DNA of 64,000 bases, from positions 1,364,001 to 1,428,000 of the forward strand of contig NZ_JADEXS020000001.1 in NCBI RefSeq assembly GCF_015207005.2, in the 5' to 3' direction. The translations under genes were made by a program, and so were the position numbers. This DNA comes from Desmonostoc muscorum LEGE 12446. GTDB lineage: Bacteria; Cyanobacteriota; Cyanobacteriia; Cyanobacteriales; Nostocaceae. The notes under the pieces were generated by a model. That model worked only from the letters and a program-made list of their open reading frames with translations, was not told the DNA's origin and did no database searches. Shown here piece by piece: positions 19,149-29,956 of the stretch; positions within the stretch are counted from its first letter, which is position 1; each line of letters starts with the position of its first letter.

Positions 19149-20538
19149 TTGCCGTTAAAGTTACAGCGTTTTTCATCTATTTGAACCACAATCCCCAGTA
19201 GGGTAGCACAGCTGTGCTACCCTACAACGTGGTCTATTTACCTGAAAATTGCTGTCATAAGCCTTACAGGATGCGTTATGGACTAACGTTCATAACTCAC
19301 GCTACCAGATTAAAGCTAGATAGGCAGATAAAGTGCGTTAGTAAAAATTAATTCAAACCTCTCAACTCGCAATTGCGATGTCTACGACGGGCTGCGCCTA
19401 CGCAATTTTCCCCACTGCACGCCCAGGTTCGCTATCAGCATGAGCTGCAGCTAATTATTGTAAGGCATATGTGCGAGCGATTACTGCACGAATTTTACCA
19501 CCTTCAATCATACCAGGTATGCAGTTGCTTCAAAAGTGATGCCAAAGTTCGTAATGAACAATAAATAAAATTCATTGCGATCGCTAAGTCATGTTAGATT
19601 TAAGTTTATTGTTTCCTCAAAACACAAAATCCCAGAGTTTCCTACCCATCTCCTCACTGTGGGAATGAAAAAGAAGGAGTTAAAAGTTAAATTTTTTGAA
19701 AAATATGTGCATCAACACCTCTATTCACCTGAAGCTGTATGGATTACCAGATAAGACTTATAACCACAATTGAATATCATTGTCAAAGCAAAAATTAAAA
19801 AAATATGAATTGCATTTTTGCCCTGAAAAAAATGATATGTTAGATACAGAATTGAATTTCGCACGTTTCTGGAGTAGAACGATATAAACTACTCCAGTTT
19901 TTCACCCTCAAACCCCTTTCATTCATTGCTTTTGACAGGATTTGAGGGCAATCTGAGTACACATTCAAATAACCCAAACCCAGTTGAAAGTAGATAAAAA
20001 TCCTTGCTGGGATTGGGTTTTGGCTGAGTACAAAGAAATCCTGAACCCCCATCTCTAAACACTAGAACCCCAACCAAAAAAGACTAGAACCCCTACCCGA
20101 AAAAAAAATTTCTAATTCTTGTAATGCTTAGAGAATTAGGGTTTTTCTTATTTGAGTACAAGCTTAATAAATCCAATAAATTCTATCCTAGATAGACGCA
20201 CCGCCTCAGTCAAAGACGGCTGATATAAATCTTATATCGCCAATCACTTAACGCTCCTACACAAAACGAAGCGAAGAGTGAGTGGAGGGATGACATAGCA
20301 CCATGCCTGAAGTGAAGAGAAGTCGCGGCTGTAACCACAAATTCTACCCAAGAACCGAACGTTGACACACACCAGCCCGAAATCAGATATCTATCGCCTG
20401 CCTTACTTGAAAACAAGTCGCCCAAACCCAAGCGTTTGCAGGCAGTGTGGAAGACGCGACTTCAATTCATGGGCATAGAGAGTAGCCACAGCATCTCCCA
20501 CAGTGGCAGCCAAGTCCACCGACCTTTTGCGAAATTCA
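19149..20538. other. 1.4-kb region without a clear gene, upstream of nifB
   Basis: Short ORFs on both strands have no recognisable family and look spurious. Bases 19198-19225 form a perfect 28-bp palindrome (GTAGGGTAGCACAG and its complement), a possible terminator for the Uma2 gene or a dispersed repeat. Bases 20041-20097 hold iterated ACTAGAACCCC boxes, listed separately. The nifB promoter, known in relatives to need a long upstream region and the activator CnfR, should lie in the last few hundred bases. Confidence 0.6.
20041..20097. promoter_or_regulatory. Candidate operator: boxes ACTAGAACCCC spaced 21-22 bp
   Basis: Two near-identical boxes (ACTAGAACCCCAACC at 20061 and ACTAGAACCCCTACC at 20083) and a weaker one (CTGAACCCCCATC at 20041) fall on the same helix face, about 440-500 bp upstream of nifB. 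The spacing of two DNA turns suggests cooperative binding. The bound factor is unknown. CnfR is a candidate only by position. Confidence 0.35.
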
Positions 20539-21969
20539 ATGACATCACCGTCTACACGACTCCTCACCTCCAACGCTACGGAATCGCCAACCCAAGCAAA
20601 ATCCGGTGGTTGCGGCTGCGACAGCAGTACCACCGTGGAAATGGACGAAAAGCTCCAAGAACGCATTGCCAAACATCCCTGCTACAGCGAAGACGCCCAT
20701 CACCACTATGCGCGGATGCACGTTGCAGTTGCTCCAGCCTGTAACATTCAATGCAACTATTGCAACCGCAAATATGATTGCGCTAACGAAAGCCGTCCTG
20801 GAGTAGTTAGCGAGTTGCTCACACCAGAAGAAGCAGCACATAAAGCTTTGGTGATTGGAGGCAAGATTCCTCAAATGACAGTTGTGGGAATAGCCGGTCC
20901 TGGCGACCCACTAGCGAACCCAGACAAGACATTCCGCACATTTGAGTTGATTGCCGAGCAAGCACCAGACATCAAGCTGTGCTTATCTACCAATGGTTTA
21001 ATGCTCCCTGACTACATCGATCGCATTAAACAATTAAATATAGATCACGTTACGATCACCATTAACATGGTAGATCCAGAGATCGGTGCTAAGATTTATC
21101 CTTGGGTTCACTACAAACGCAGGCGTTATAGAGGCATTGAAGGCGCAAGAATTCTCCACGAAAGACAGATGGAAGGATTACAAGCCCTCAAAGAAGCTGA
21201 CATCCTGTGCAAAGTCAACTCCGTGATGATTCCCGGAATCAACGACCATCACTTAGTTGAAGTGAATCGAGTCATTCGTGAAAAAGGTGCATTCCTGCAC
21301 AACATCATGCCATTGATTTCTGCACCAGAACATGGCACACACTTTGGTTTAACCGGTCAACGTGGTCCCACACCCAAAGAACTCAAAGAAGTCCAAGACA
21401 ACTGCTCCGGTAACATGAAAATGATGCGTCACTGTCGCCAGTGTCGCGCTGATGCAGTCGGATTATTGGGAGAAGACCGCAGCCAGGAATTTTCCAAAGA
21501 TAAATTCTTGGAAATGACTCCAGAATATGACGTAGAACAACGCGCCACCGTTCACGAAGGCATTGAGAAATTTAAAGAAGAAATTAAAGCAGCCAAAGAC
21601 AAAGCGCTAGCCGGCAAGAAATTTGCCAACAGTCCTAAAGTCTTAGTTGCAGTAGCAACCAAAGGCGGCGGATTAGTTAACCAGCACTTCGGTCATGCTA
21701 AAGAATTCCAAATTTACGAAGTGGATGGTAATGAAGTTCGCTTTATCAGTCACCGCAAAATAGACCAATATTGCCAAGGTGGATACGGCGAAGAAGCTTC
21801 TTTTGAGTATATTATGAAAGCGATCGCAGATTGCAAGGCAGTTTTAGTTTCCAAAATTGGTAACTGTCCCAAAGAAAAATTGCAAGAAGCTGGTATACAG
21901 ACTGTTGAAGCTTACGACGTAATTGAGAAGGTTGCTTTGGAGTTTTACGAACAATGGATTAAGGAATAG
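20539..21969 (+). CDS. nifB: FeMo-cofactor biosynthesis radical SAM protein NifB
   Basis: About 476 residues. NifB fuses [4Fe-4S] clusters and inserts carbide to make NifB-co, the FeMo-cofactor precursor. The radical SAM motif CNIQCNYC lies near residue 70, followed by CANESRPGV and [12 protein letters not shown]. The C-terminal about 120 residues ([28 protein letters not shown]) form the NifX-like domain. I start at [13 protein letters not shown], which resembles related NifB N-termini, not at the ATG 36 bp upstream. Neither start has a clear Shine-Dalgarno. It heads the nif cluster. Confidence 0.96.
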   Translation: MTSPSTRLLTSNATESPTQAKSGGCGCDSSTTVEMDEKLQERIAKHPCYSEDAHHHYARMHVAVAPACNIQCNYCNRKYDCANESRPGVVSELLTPEEAAHKALVIGGKIPQMTVVGIAGPGDPLANPDKTFRTFELIAEQAPDIKLCLSTNGLMLPDYIDRIKQLNIDHVTITINMVDPEIGAKIYPWVHYKRRRYRGIEGARILHERQMEGLQALKEADILCKVNSVMIPGINDHHLVEVNRVIREKGAFLHNIMPLISAPEHGTHFGLTGQRGPTPKELKEVQDNCSGNMKMMRHCRQCRADAVGLLGEDRSQEFSKDKFLEMTPEYDVEQRATVHEGIEKFKEEIKAAKDKALAGKKFANSPKVLVAVATKGGGLVNQHFGHAKEFQIYEVDGNEVRFISHRKIDQYCQGGYGEEASFEYIMKAIADCKAVLVSKIGNCPKEKLQEAGIQTVEAYDVIEKVALEFYEQWIKE

Positions 21970-22108
21970 GGACTGGGGATTAGGGACTGGGGACTAGGGA
22001 CTGGGAATTAAGCAAGAATTTTCCCAATCAATACCCAATACCCAGTACCCAATACCCAGTACCCAATCCCCAGTACCCAATCCCCAGTACCCAAAAAGGA
22101 GAATAATC
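21970..22108. repeat. Heptamer repeats between nifB and fdxN
   Basis: GGGACTG-type units (about 21968-22008) followed by the complementary CCCAGTA/CCCAATA units (about 22027-22095). In RNA they could form a long hairpin. AAAAAGGAG at about 22095 is the fdxN ribosome-binding site. Confidence 0.85.
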
Positions 22109-22462
22109 ATGGCTTACCAAGTTACTAGCCAATGTATTTCCTGCAATCTCTGTCTATCTGTGTGTCCCACCAATGCAGTTAAAGTAGTTGATGGACAGCA
22201 CTGGATTGACCCTGAACTCTGCACAAACTGTGTTGGTAGCATTCATACAGTACCTCAGTGTAAAGCTGGTTGTCCCACCTGCGATGGTTGCGTGAAACAG
22301 CCTAATGATTATTGGGAAGGCTGGTTTGCCAATTACAACCGCGTAGTTGCAAAATTAACTAATAAACAAGATTACTGGGAGCGTTGGTTTAAATGTTATT
22401 CCCAGAAATATTCTGAACAATTACAAAAGCGTCAACCCCAAACAATGGGAGTAGAAGCCTAA
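22109..22462 (+). CDS. fdxN: Bacterial-type ferredoxin FdxN
   Basis: A 117-residue ferredoxin with a first cluster motif CISCNLCLSVCPTNAVKV and a second, longer cysteine set (CTNCVGSIHTVPQCKAGCPTCDGC), as in FdxN from other Nostocales. It carries electrons in nitrogen fixation, probably for cofactor assembly. The C-terminal tail (WEGWFANYNRVVAK onwards) is typical of the cyanobacterial form. The gene is uninterrupted here, unlike Anabaena PCC 7120, where the fdxN element with xisF lies inside it. Confidence 0.95.
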   Translation: MAYQVTSQCISCNLCLSVCPTNAVKVVDGQHWIDPELCTNCVGSIHTVPQCKAGCPTCDGCVKQPNDYWEGWFANYNRVVAKLTNKQDYWERWFKCYSQKYSEQLQKRQPQTMGVEA

Positions 22463-22687
22463 TAAAATAATTCGTAATTCGTAATTCGTAATTCGTAATT
22501 CGTAATGGAAAATTAAATTTAAAATTTACGAATTGTTGAAGGTTAAAAAATTACGAATTGCTGAAGCTTAAAAGTTAAAGGGCAACGGAGCAAAGGAATT
22601 TTTTACAGACAAAGGTTAATCGCGTCTCTACTCCTAACTCCTAACTCCTAACTCCTAACTAATTCTTGTGAAATCAAATTAGAAACA
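22463..22687. repeat. Heptamer repeats between fdxN and nifS
   Basis: AATTCGT units at about 22468-22506, degenerate units to 22565, and AACTCCT units at about 22630-22660. Confidence 0.85.
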
Positions 22688-23896
22688 ATGGAAAAGAACT
22701 GCATCTATCTCGATAATAATGCCACGACCAAAATAGACCCGGAAGTTGTACAGGCAATGCTGCCTTACCTAACGGACTTTTACGGCAATCCCTCTAGTAT
22801 GCATACCTTTGGCGGACAACTTGGTAAAGGTGTGAAAATAGCCAGAGAACAACTTGCAGCTTTGTTGGGAGCCGATGAATCAGAAATTGTCTACACCAGT
22901 TGCGGAACTGAGGGAGATAACGCCGCGATTCGGGCTGCACTGTTGGCGCAACCAGAAAAACGACACATCATCACCACCCAAGTTGAACATCCAGCAGTCC
23001 TGAATGTCTGCAAACAATTAGAAACCCAAGGTTACAGTGTTACCTACCTTTCAGTAAATCATCAAGGGCAATTGGATCTAAATGAATTAGAAGCCTCCTT
23101 GACAGGTAACACCGCGTTGGTAACAATTATGTACGCCAACAACGAAACCGGTACGGTTTTTCCCATTGAGCAGATTGGGTTAAGAGTAAAAGAGCATGGC
23201 GCTCTCTTCCACGTCGATGCGGTGCAGGTAGTGGGTAAAATCCCCTTGAATATGAAGACTAGCACCGTGGATATGTTAACCCTGTCTGGTCACAAACTAC
23301 ACGCACCCAAAGGAATTGGTGCTTTGTATGTGCGACGCGGGGTGAGATTCCGTCCTTTGCTGCTTGGTGGACACCAAGAACGCGGACGTAGGGCGGGAAC
23401 AGAGAATGTTCCAGGAATTATTGCCTTGGGCAAAGCAGCAGAACTAGAAATGTTACACTTGGAAGAGGCGACAAAAAGAGAAAGAAGACTGCGCGATCGC
23501 CTAGAACAAACCTTACTCGCCACCATTCCCGATTGTGTAGTTAACGGTGACCCTACGCAGAGATTGCCCAACACCACCAATATCGGCTTCAAGTACATCG
23601 AAGGTGAAGCAATTCTGTTGTTGTTGAACAAATACGGTATTTGTGCCTCATCTGGTTCTGCCTGTACCTCTGGTTCACTGGAACCTTCTCACGTTTTGCG
23701 GGCAATGGGCTTACCCTACACCACCTTGCATGGTTCCATTCGCTTCAGCCTTTCTCGCTACACCACAGAAGCTGAAATCGATCGAGTTATAGAGGTCATG
23801 CCCGGTATTGTAGAACGTTTACGTGCCCTCTCACCCTTCAAAAATGATGATGCAAGTTGGTTGCAAGGACAAGAGCAAGCACTGGCGCATCGTTAG
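22688..23896 (+). CDS. nifS: Cysteine desulfurase NifS
   Basis: A 402-residue PLP enzyme that delivers sulfur from cysteine to NifU for nitrogenase clusters. It shows the N-terminal YLDNNATTKIDPEV, the PLP lysine in TLSGHKLHAPKG and the active cysteine loop SSGSACTSGSLEPSHVL. Length and motifs are complete. It lies between fdxN and nifU in the standard order and is separated from nifU by heptamer repeats. Confidence 0.97.
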   Translation: MEKNCIYLDNNATTKIDPEVVQAMLPYLTDFYGNPSSMHTFGGQLGKGVKIAREQLAALLGADESEIVYTSCGTEGDNAAIRAALLAQPEKRHIITTQVEHPAVLNVCKQLETQGYSVTYLSVNHQGQLDLNELEASLTGNTALVTIMYANNETGTVFPIEQIGLRVKEHGALFHVDAVQVVGKIPLNMKTSTVDMLTLSGHKLHAPKGIGALYVRRGVRFRPLLLGGHQERGRRAGTENVPGIIALGKAAELEMLHLEEATKRERRLRDRLEQTLLATIPDCVVNGDPTQRLPNTTNIGFKYIEGEAILLLLNKYGICASSGSACTSGSLEPSHVLRAMGLPYTTLHGSIRFSLSRYTTEAEIDRVIEVMPGIVERLRALSPFKNDDASWLQGQEQALAHR

Positions 23897-24016
23897 GGAC
23901 TGGGGACTGGGGACTGGGGACTGGGGACTGGGGACTAGGGAATGTTTTCCTAATACCCAATACCCAATCCCCAATCCCCCAATCTAAAATCCAAAATCTA
24001 AAATCTAAAATCGCTC
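23897..24016. repeat. Heptamer repeats between nifS and nifU
   Basis: GGGACTG units (about 23895-23940) followed by CCCAATA/CCCAATC units and AAAATCT/AAAATCC units to 24010. Confidence 0.85.
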
Positions 24017-24916
24017 ATGTGGGACTACACAGATAAAGTATTAGAACTGTTTTACAATCCCCAAAATCAGGGAGAAATTGCAGAAGTCAGCGAACCTGGA
24101 GTTAAGGTTGCAACGGGCGAAGTCGGTAGCATTGCTTGTGGTGATGCTCTGAGATTGCACTTAAAAGTTGAGGTAGAATCTGATAAGATTCTGGATGCTC
24201 GCTTTCAAACCTTTGGCTGCACAAGTGCGATCGCTTCTTCTAGTGCATTAACCGAAATGGTCAAAGGTTTAACTTTAGATGAAGCCCTGAAAGTCTCCAA
24301 CAAAGACATTGCAGACTACCTGGGTGGATTGCCAGAAGCCAAGATGCACTGCTCTGTCATGGGACAAGAAGCGCTAGAAGCCGCTATCTACAATTATCGT
24401 GGCATTCCCTTAGCTAGCCACGATGACGACGATGAAGGCGCATTAGTTTGCAGTTGCTTTGGGATTAGCGAGTCCAAAATTCGCCGCGTCATTCTAGAAA
24501 ATCATCTCACTGATGCCGAACAGGTAACAAATTATGTGAAAGCTGGTGGCGGATGCGGTTCCTGTCTGGCGAACATTGATGATATTATCAAATCAGTGCA
24601 ACAGGAATCCGCCGCATCCGATCTAAACAACTATGGCGTAAAAGTTGCCACAGAAATTGTTACCTCTAAACAGCGATCGCTAACCAACGTGCAGAAGATT
24701 GCCCTAATTCAAAAAGTTCTTGATGAAGAAGTTAGACCCGTTCTCATTGCAGACGGGGGAGATGTAGAACTGTATGATGTAGAAGGCGATCGCGTGAAAG
24801 TTGTTCTGCAAGGCGCTTGTGGTTCCTGTTCTAGTAGTACAGCAACTCTGAAAATTGCGATCGAAGCCAGATTACAAGATCGTGTCAGCAAGAACCTTGT
24901 AGTCGAAGCAGTTTAG
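24017..24916 (+). CDS. nifU: Iron-sulfur scaffold NifU
   Basis: A 299-residue three-domain scaffold for nitrogenase clusters. The N-terminal IscU-like domain has cysteines in GSIACGDALRL, FGCTSAIA and AKMHCSVMG. The central [2Fe-2S] domain has CSCFGISESKI and GGGCGSC. The C-terminal Nfu domain has GACGSCSSST. All cysteine sets look complete. It works with NifS, encoded directly upstream. Confidence 0.97.
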   Translation: MWDYTDKVLELFYNPQNQGEIAEVSEPGVKVATGEVGSIACGDALRLHLKVEVESDKILDARFQTFGCTSAIASSSALTEMVKGLTLDEALKVSNKDIADYLGGLPEAKMHCSVMGQEALEAAIYNYRGIPLASHDDDDEGALVCSCFGISESKIRRVILENHLTDAEQVTNYVKAGGGCGSCLANIDDIIKSVQQESAASDLNNYGVKVATEIVTSKQRSLTNVQKIALIQKVLDEEVRPVLIADGGDVELYDVEGDRVKVVLQGACGSCSSSTATLKIAIEARLQDRVSKNLVVEAV

Positions 24917-25221
24917 GAATTGCTGTAGAACTTACGTACTCTACAAATACGCCCTAATAAGCATCAGCTAAGAACAGAAAGTAGGATTTGAATTGAATAA
25001 TTGTCTCCACTCAATGTTTCATACCAATTCGTCAACAGAAAGTTCCAGATTGAAATCAGCAAATCTAAATCAAACCTGACTTTCTTAATTACGAATTACG
25101 AATTACGAATTACGAATTACGAATTGGTATCAGTCCTACTAACAACAGACAGCATATAGGCGAAAGTATTAAGCGCCTAATTGCAAATTCCGTCATTCAA
25201 CTCGCTTCAAAGGAGACAAAT
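24917..25221. other. Intergenic region upstream of glbN
   Basis: Contains AATTACG heptamers at about 25087-25127. An AAAGGAGACAAAT ribosome-binding site precedes glbN. No gene seen. An independent glbN promoter is possible but no clear motif was found. Confidence 0.6.
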
Positions 25222-25578
25222 ATGAGTACACTGTACGACAAAATTGGCGGAAAAGCTACTATTGAGAAAGTAGTAGATGAGCTTCACAAACGCATTGTTG
25301 CAGATAACACCCTGAAGCCTTTTTTCGCTAGTACAGATATGGTAAAGCAACGTAATCATCAGATTGCTTTCTTCTCTCAGATATTTGAAGGCCCAAAAGA
25401 ATACAGCGGCCGCGCAATGGACAAAACCCACACAGGTATGGCACTACAGCAATCACACTTCGATGCGATCGCCAAACACCTGAGTGAATCAATGTCTGTA
25501 GCTGGGGTATCAGCAGATGATACAAAAGCTGCACTAGATCGCGTCTCAAATTTAAAGGGCGCCATTTTGAACAAGTAA
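25222..25578 (+). CDS. glbN: Truncated (2/2) hemoglobin, cyanoglobin
   Basis: A 118-residue group I truncated hemoglobin: STLYDKIGGKATIEKVVDELHKRI, then MVKQRNHQIAFFSQIFEGP, the likely proximal histidine in DKTHTGMALQQSHFDAIAKHL, and a C-terminal TKAALDRVSNLKGAILNK. It matches the GlbN pattern of Nostoc commune, where the gene also sits between nifU and nifH and the protein is made under low nitrogen and low oxygen. It may supply or scavenge oxygen near the membrane for respiration in nitrogen-fixing cells. Most other Nostocales lack it at this place. Confidence 0.94.
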   Translation: MSTLYDKIGGKATIEKVVDELHKRIVADNTLKPFFASTDMVKQRNHQIAFFSQIFEGPKEYSGRAMDKTHTGMALQQSHFDAIAKHLSESMSVAGVSADDTKAALDRVSNLKGAILNK

Positions 25579-26807
<1,229 letters not shown>

Positions 26808-26969
26808 GCACTGATGTAGGAAAAGGAAAAGGAAACAATTGCATAATTTACCTTTTACCTTGTTTCTACCGATCACCTGTATCCCCCAAGGGGACTGCGA
26901 GTCCCCAACCCTACAGGGGACAATGCTCCCCTTCCCTATCCCCGTCCCTTAGGAGCAATAGAGGCAAAC
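26808..26969. other. nifH-nifD spacer with hairpins
   Basis: Holds a possible RNA hairpin from GGAAAAGGAAAAGG (about 26820) with CCTTTTACCTTGTTTC, and a clear hairpin GGGGACTGCGAGTCCCC at about 26890. Such structures may stabilise the nifH message relative to nifDK. The AGGAGCAATAG site precedes nifD. Confidence 0.5.
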
Positions 26970-27911
26970 ATGACTCCTCCAGAAAATCAGAACATCATCG
27001 AAGAAAGAAAAGAACTAATTAAGGAAGTCTTAAGTGCTTATCCCGAAAAAGCAGCTAAAAAACGGGAAAAGCATCTAAATGTATACGAAGAAGGTAAGAG
27101 CGATTGCGGCGTTAAGTCTAACATCAAATCTCTTCCTGGTGTAATGACCGCTCGTGGTTGTGCTTACGCTGGTTCTAAGGGTGTGGTTTGGGGTCCTATT
27201 AAGGACATGATCCACATCAGCCACGGGCCTGTAGGTTGCGGTTACTGGTCTTGGTCTGGTCGTCGTAACTACTATATTGGTACCACAGGTATTGATACCT
27301 TTGGTACTATGCACTTCACCTCTGACTTCCAAGAACGCGATATCGTTTTTGGTGGTGATAAGAAACTCACCAAGCTGATCCAAGAATTGGAAGTTCTCTT
27401 CCCCCTTAACCGTGGTGTTTCCATTCAATCTGAATGTCCCATCGGTCTAATTGGGGATGACATCGAAGCAGTAGCTCGGAACACATCCAAAGAAATTGGC
27501 AAGCCAGTTGTTCCCGTTCGTTGCGAAGGTTTCCGGGGTGTTTCTCAGTCCTTGGGACACCACATCGCTAACGACATGGTGCGTGACTGGGTGTTCACCA
27601 GAGCTGACAAAGAGAAGAAAGAAGGCAAGTTACAATTCGAGTCTACCCCCTACGACGTAGCAATTATCGGTGACTACAACATCGGTGGTGATGCCTGGGC
27701 TAGCCGGATTCTGTTAGAAGAACTGGGCTTGCGCGTAGTTGCTCAGTGGTCTGGTGATGGTACCATCAACGAAATGTTGATGACACCGAACGTGAAGATG
27801 AACTTGATTCACTGCTACCGTTCGATGAACTACATCAGCCGTCACATGGAAGAAGCTTACGGTATACCCTGTACGAAGTATGATTTAATGTGTTGTGATA
27901 CCAGGATTTAG
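26970..27911 (+). CDS. nifD: Nitrogenase MoFe protein alpha subunit NifD, N-terminal piece
   Basis: Bases 26970-27871 encode NifD residues 1-300. This piece holds the P-cluster cysteines ([30 protein letters not shown]) and the FeMo-cofactor cysteine at about residue 282 ([10 protein letters not shown]). At YGIPC the frame leaves nifD and enters element 1, adding about 12 foreign residues before TAG at 27909. The break lies in the 10-bp repeat GTATACCCTG. Joining base 27871 to 35950 gives [15 protein letters not shown], the normal NifD sequence. Without excision only this truncated chain can be made. Confidence 0.97.
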   Translation: MTPPENQNIIEERKELIKEVLSAYPEKAAKKREKHLNVYEEGKSDCGVKSNIKSLPGVMTARGCAYAGSKGVVWGPIKDMIHISHGPVGCGYWSWSGRRNYYIGTTGIDTFGTMHFTSDFQERDIVFGGDKKLTKLIQELEVLFPLNRGVSIQSECPIGLIGDDIEAVARNTSKEIGKPVVPVRCEGFRGVSQSLGHHIANDMVRDWVFTRADKEKKEGKLQFESTPYDVAIIGDYNIGGDAWASRILLEELGLRVVAQWSGDGTINEMLMTPNVKMNLIHCYRSMNYISRHMEEAYGIPCTKYDLMCCDTRI

Positions 27912-27982
27912 TCCACGTCTAACTTTGCTCAATTTAAACATTGTTCTAAATGGACTAAATTTTAAGACACATTTAAGACACA

Positions 27983-29389
27983 ATGGAAAGCAAGGCACAG
28001 GACGTTTTTGAGGATTTCATTCCGCCAGCATCTACCGATGGCAGCTATCTAGGAACGCAGAAACACATGAAGGCTACTCGGCAGCATCTGGAACGCAAGT
28101 TTGAGAAAGGTTTGGCAGACACCAAGGCTCGGTTGAAAGCCGCTAAGGTGAAAGTCGGTTTGGTCGTGGCACGGGACACTATTCAATTGCAAGCATCCCT
28201 ACCAATCAAACCGGGCGATCGCGACACGAAAGGAATTGGTTTTAAGCAGTACAAGATTTCGCTAAACATCCCTGCAAGCTTGGACGGGTTGAAAACAGCA
28301 GAGGAAGAAGCACACGAGCTAGGCAAGCTGATGGCTCGTAAACAGTTTGAATGGACTGAGAAATATCTGGGTAAAACTGCTAAGGTCGCCAACAGATCCC
28401 AATCCCTTGCTGATGTTTTGGAAGAGTTTGAAACTGAGTATTTCAAAACACGCAAATTAACAGAGAAAAGTAAACACACCTTTTCCTATTACAAGGACTA
28501 TTTACGGCGATTGATTGGGTTAGATACTTTGTTGACACAATCGGAGATTGATGAAAAACTTGCACAGATGACGAGTGATCATGCCAAATACCACGCTGTA
28601 AAATCGTTGAAAGTTTTAAAATCAACTCTTAATTTAACTGGTTTCACCCTTGAGCAATTTAAAGCTACACAACCCAAAAGTCAGGCTAGGGACATTCCCA
28701 GTGACGAGGATATCATCAAATATCATGAATCTTTTCATCAGTACTCTTTGACTAGGAGCTTGACAATCAAAAAGAATTGCTTAGACAGTTGGAAGATGTG
28801 GGGTTGGGTGTATGGAATGCTTGCTACTTATGGATTACGCCCAAGAGAACTGTTTGTAAATCCTGAAATTAATTGGTGGTTGAGTCCTGAAAATAAAGAT
28901 AATACATGGAAAGTTCACCCAGACACCAAGACTGGTTACAGAGAAGCTTTACCGCTACATCCTGAATGGGTTTACTTGTTTGATTTAAAAAATGTAGAGT
29001 ATTTGGAACTGTTAAAAGCTCAAACTGATGACAGAACTAGTTTTATAGATATCAACACTATTCGGGTTAATTGCTCATCATGGTTTAGGCGTGTAAATAT
29101 TCCGTTTACGCCCTATGACTTACGTCACGCTTGGGCGATTCGAGCGCACATGATGGGCATTCCAATTAAAGCTGCTGCTGACAATTTGGGGCATTCTGTA
29201 GAGATTCACACTGAGATTTATCAGAAGTGGTTCAGCTTGGAGAACCGGAGGAAGGTAATTAAGCAGGCAGTGGATAAAAAAGATGACATGGATACGTTGA
29301 AGGAAGAGAATGCACGGCTAAGGGCTGAGGTGGAATATCTCAGACAAGCTTTGGCACGGCACCAAATCAGTGAGGTGCTGTCTACTTAA
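27983..29389 (+). CDS. XisA-like site-specific recombinase of element 1
   Basis: A 468-residue tyrosine-type recombinase. Catalytic-like residues are Arg286 (YGLRPREL), Arg381 in PYDLRHAWAIRAH, His404 in NLGHSVEIHT and the probable nucleophile Tyr413 in EIYQKWF. Tyr378 stands where most family members have the first histidine, as in XisA-type enzymes. The C-terminus is a short coiled coil (LKEENARLRAEVEYLRQ). It is clearly related to the recombinase at 55786-57087, sharing LPIKPGD, SLNIPA-LDGLKTAEEEA and the C-terminal core. It starts 112 bp inside the left end, reads inward and presumably cuts the GTATACCCTG sites. Confidence 0.92.
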   Translation: MESKAQDVFEDFIPPASTDGSYLGTQKHMKATRQHLERKFEKGLADTKARLKAAKVKVGLVVARDTIQLQASLPIKPGDRDTKGIGFKQYKISLNIPASLDGLKTAEEEAHELGKLMARKQFEWTEKYLGKTAKVANRSQSLADVLEEFETEYFKTRKLTEKSKHTFSYYKDYLRRLIGLDTLLTQSEIDEKLAQMTSDHAKYHAVKSLKVLKSTLNLTGFTLEQFKATQPKSQARDIPSDEDIIKYHESFHQYSLTRSLTIKKNCLDSWKMWGWVYGMLATYGLRPRELFVNPEINWWLSPENKDNTWKVHPDTKTGYREALPLHPEWVYLFDLKNVEYLELLKAQTDDRTSFIDINTIRVNCSSWFRRVNIPFTPYDLRHAWAIRAHMMGIPIKAAADNLGHSVEIHTEIYQKWFSLENRRKVIKQAVDKKDDMDTLKEENARLRAEVEYLRQALARHQISEVLST

Positions 29390-29956
29390 CTCACCGCAGA
29401 ATGGGGTTTATTAACGGAGGTGCATCTCTATCTTTTTAGTTTTAAACTGTTAAACTAGCCTTGCTACCTTTTTTTGGCAATTTATTAGATAAAATGCCTA
29501 TTTTTTGGAAATTTATATTAAAAATAGGCATCCAAAAATTTGTCTAGAGATGGCTAAAACCGGCTTGGTGAGCGGGTTTTAACCGTCTACAGTAGCGCCT
29601 ACAGTCCTCGACAAAGTGTAGACAGTGTAGACAAACTCACGTTGCTCTTTAAATCCACTCTATGGCGTCAATAGTTGCACTGCTCACGGACTACAATCGC
29701 TCCGTAGGCTGAGATAGTCGCACTGTTGGGCGTTGTCTAGAGTTTGTCTACAGGTTGTCTAGAGTTTGTCTACAGTTTTATAAACAGAAGTGGACAGAGG
29801 ATTGATGAGGTATTGAGCGCCAATAGTGGCATTACAGTACAACACATGAGCATCACAAGAGCTACTCAAGTTAGGGGAACAGTCAACATAAGACAAGGTA
29901 TGTCCGGTCAAGTGTGCTAGATATGCTGCACTGTAATTGGGTTATAACCCGCCAAT
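29390..29956. other. Non-coding region with repeated TGTCTACA boxes
   Basis: No convincing gene. A perfect 22-bp tandem duplication (unit GTTGTCTAGAGTTTGTCTAC plus AG) lies at 29732-29753 and 29754-29775. The same boxes occur inverted at about 29615-29637 (GTGTAGACAGTGTAGACAAAC), with single TCTACAG boxes near 29585-29603. This looks like an iteron, operator or centromere-like array next to the DNA-binding protein gene on the opposite strand. Confidence 0.7.

Noticed and set aside
19373..19564. 63-codon ORF in the region upstream of nifB
   Set aside because: Unusual composition, no ribosome-binding site, no recognisable motif.
20403..20874. Minus-strand and alternative-frame ORFs over the start of nifB
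   Set aside because: They are shadows of the nifB coding frame with no recognisable protein pattern.
22109..22462. Search for an fdxN element inside fdxN
   Set aside because: The fdxN frame is complete and uninterrupted, and no xisF-like serine recombinase gene is present.
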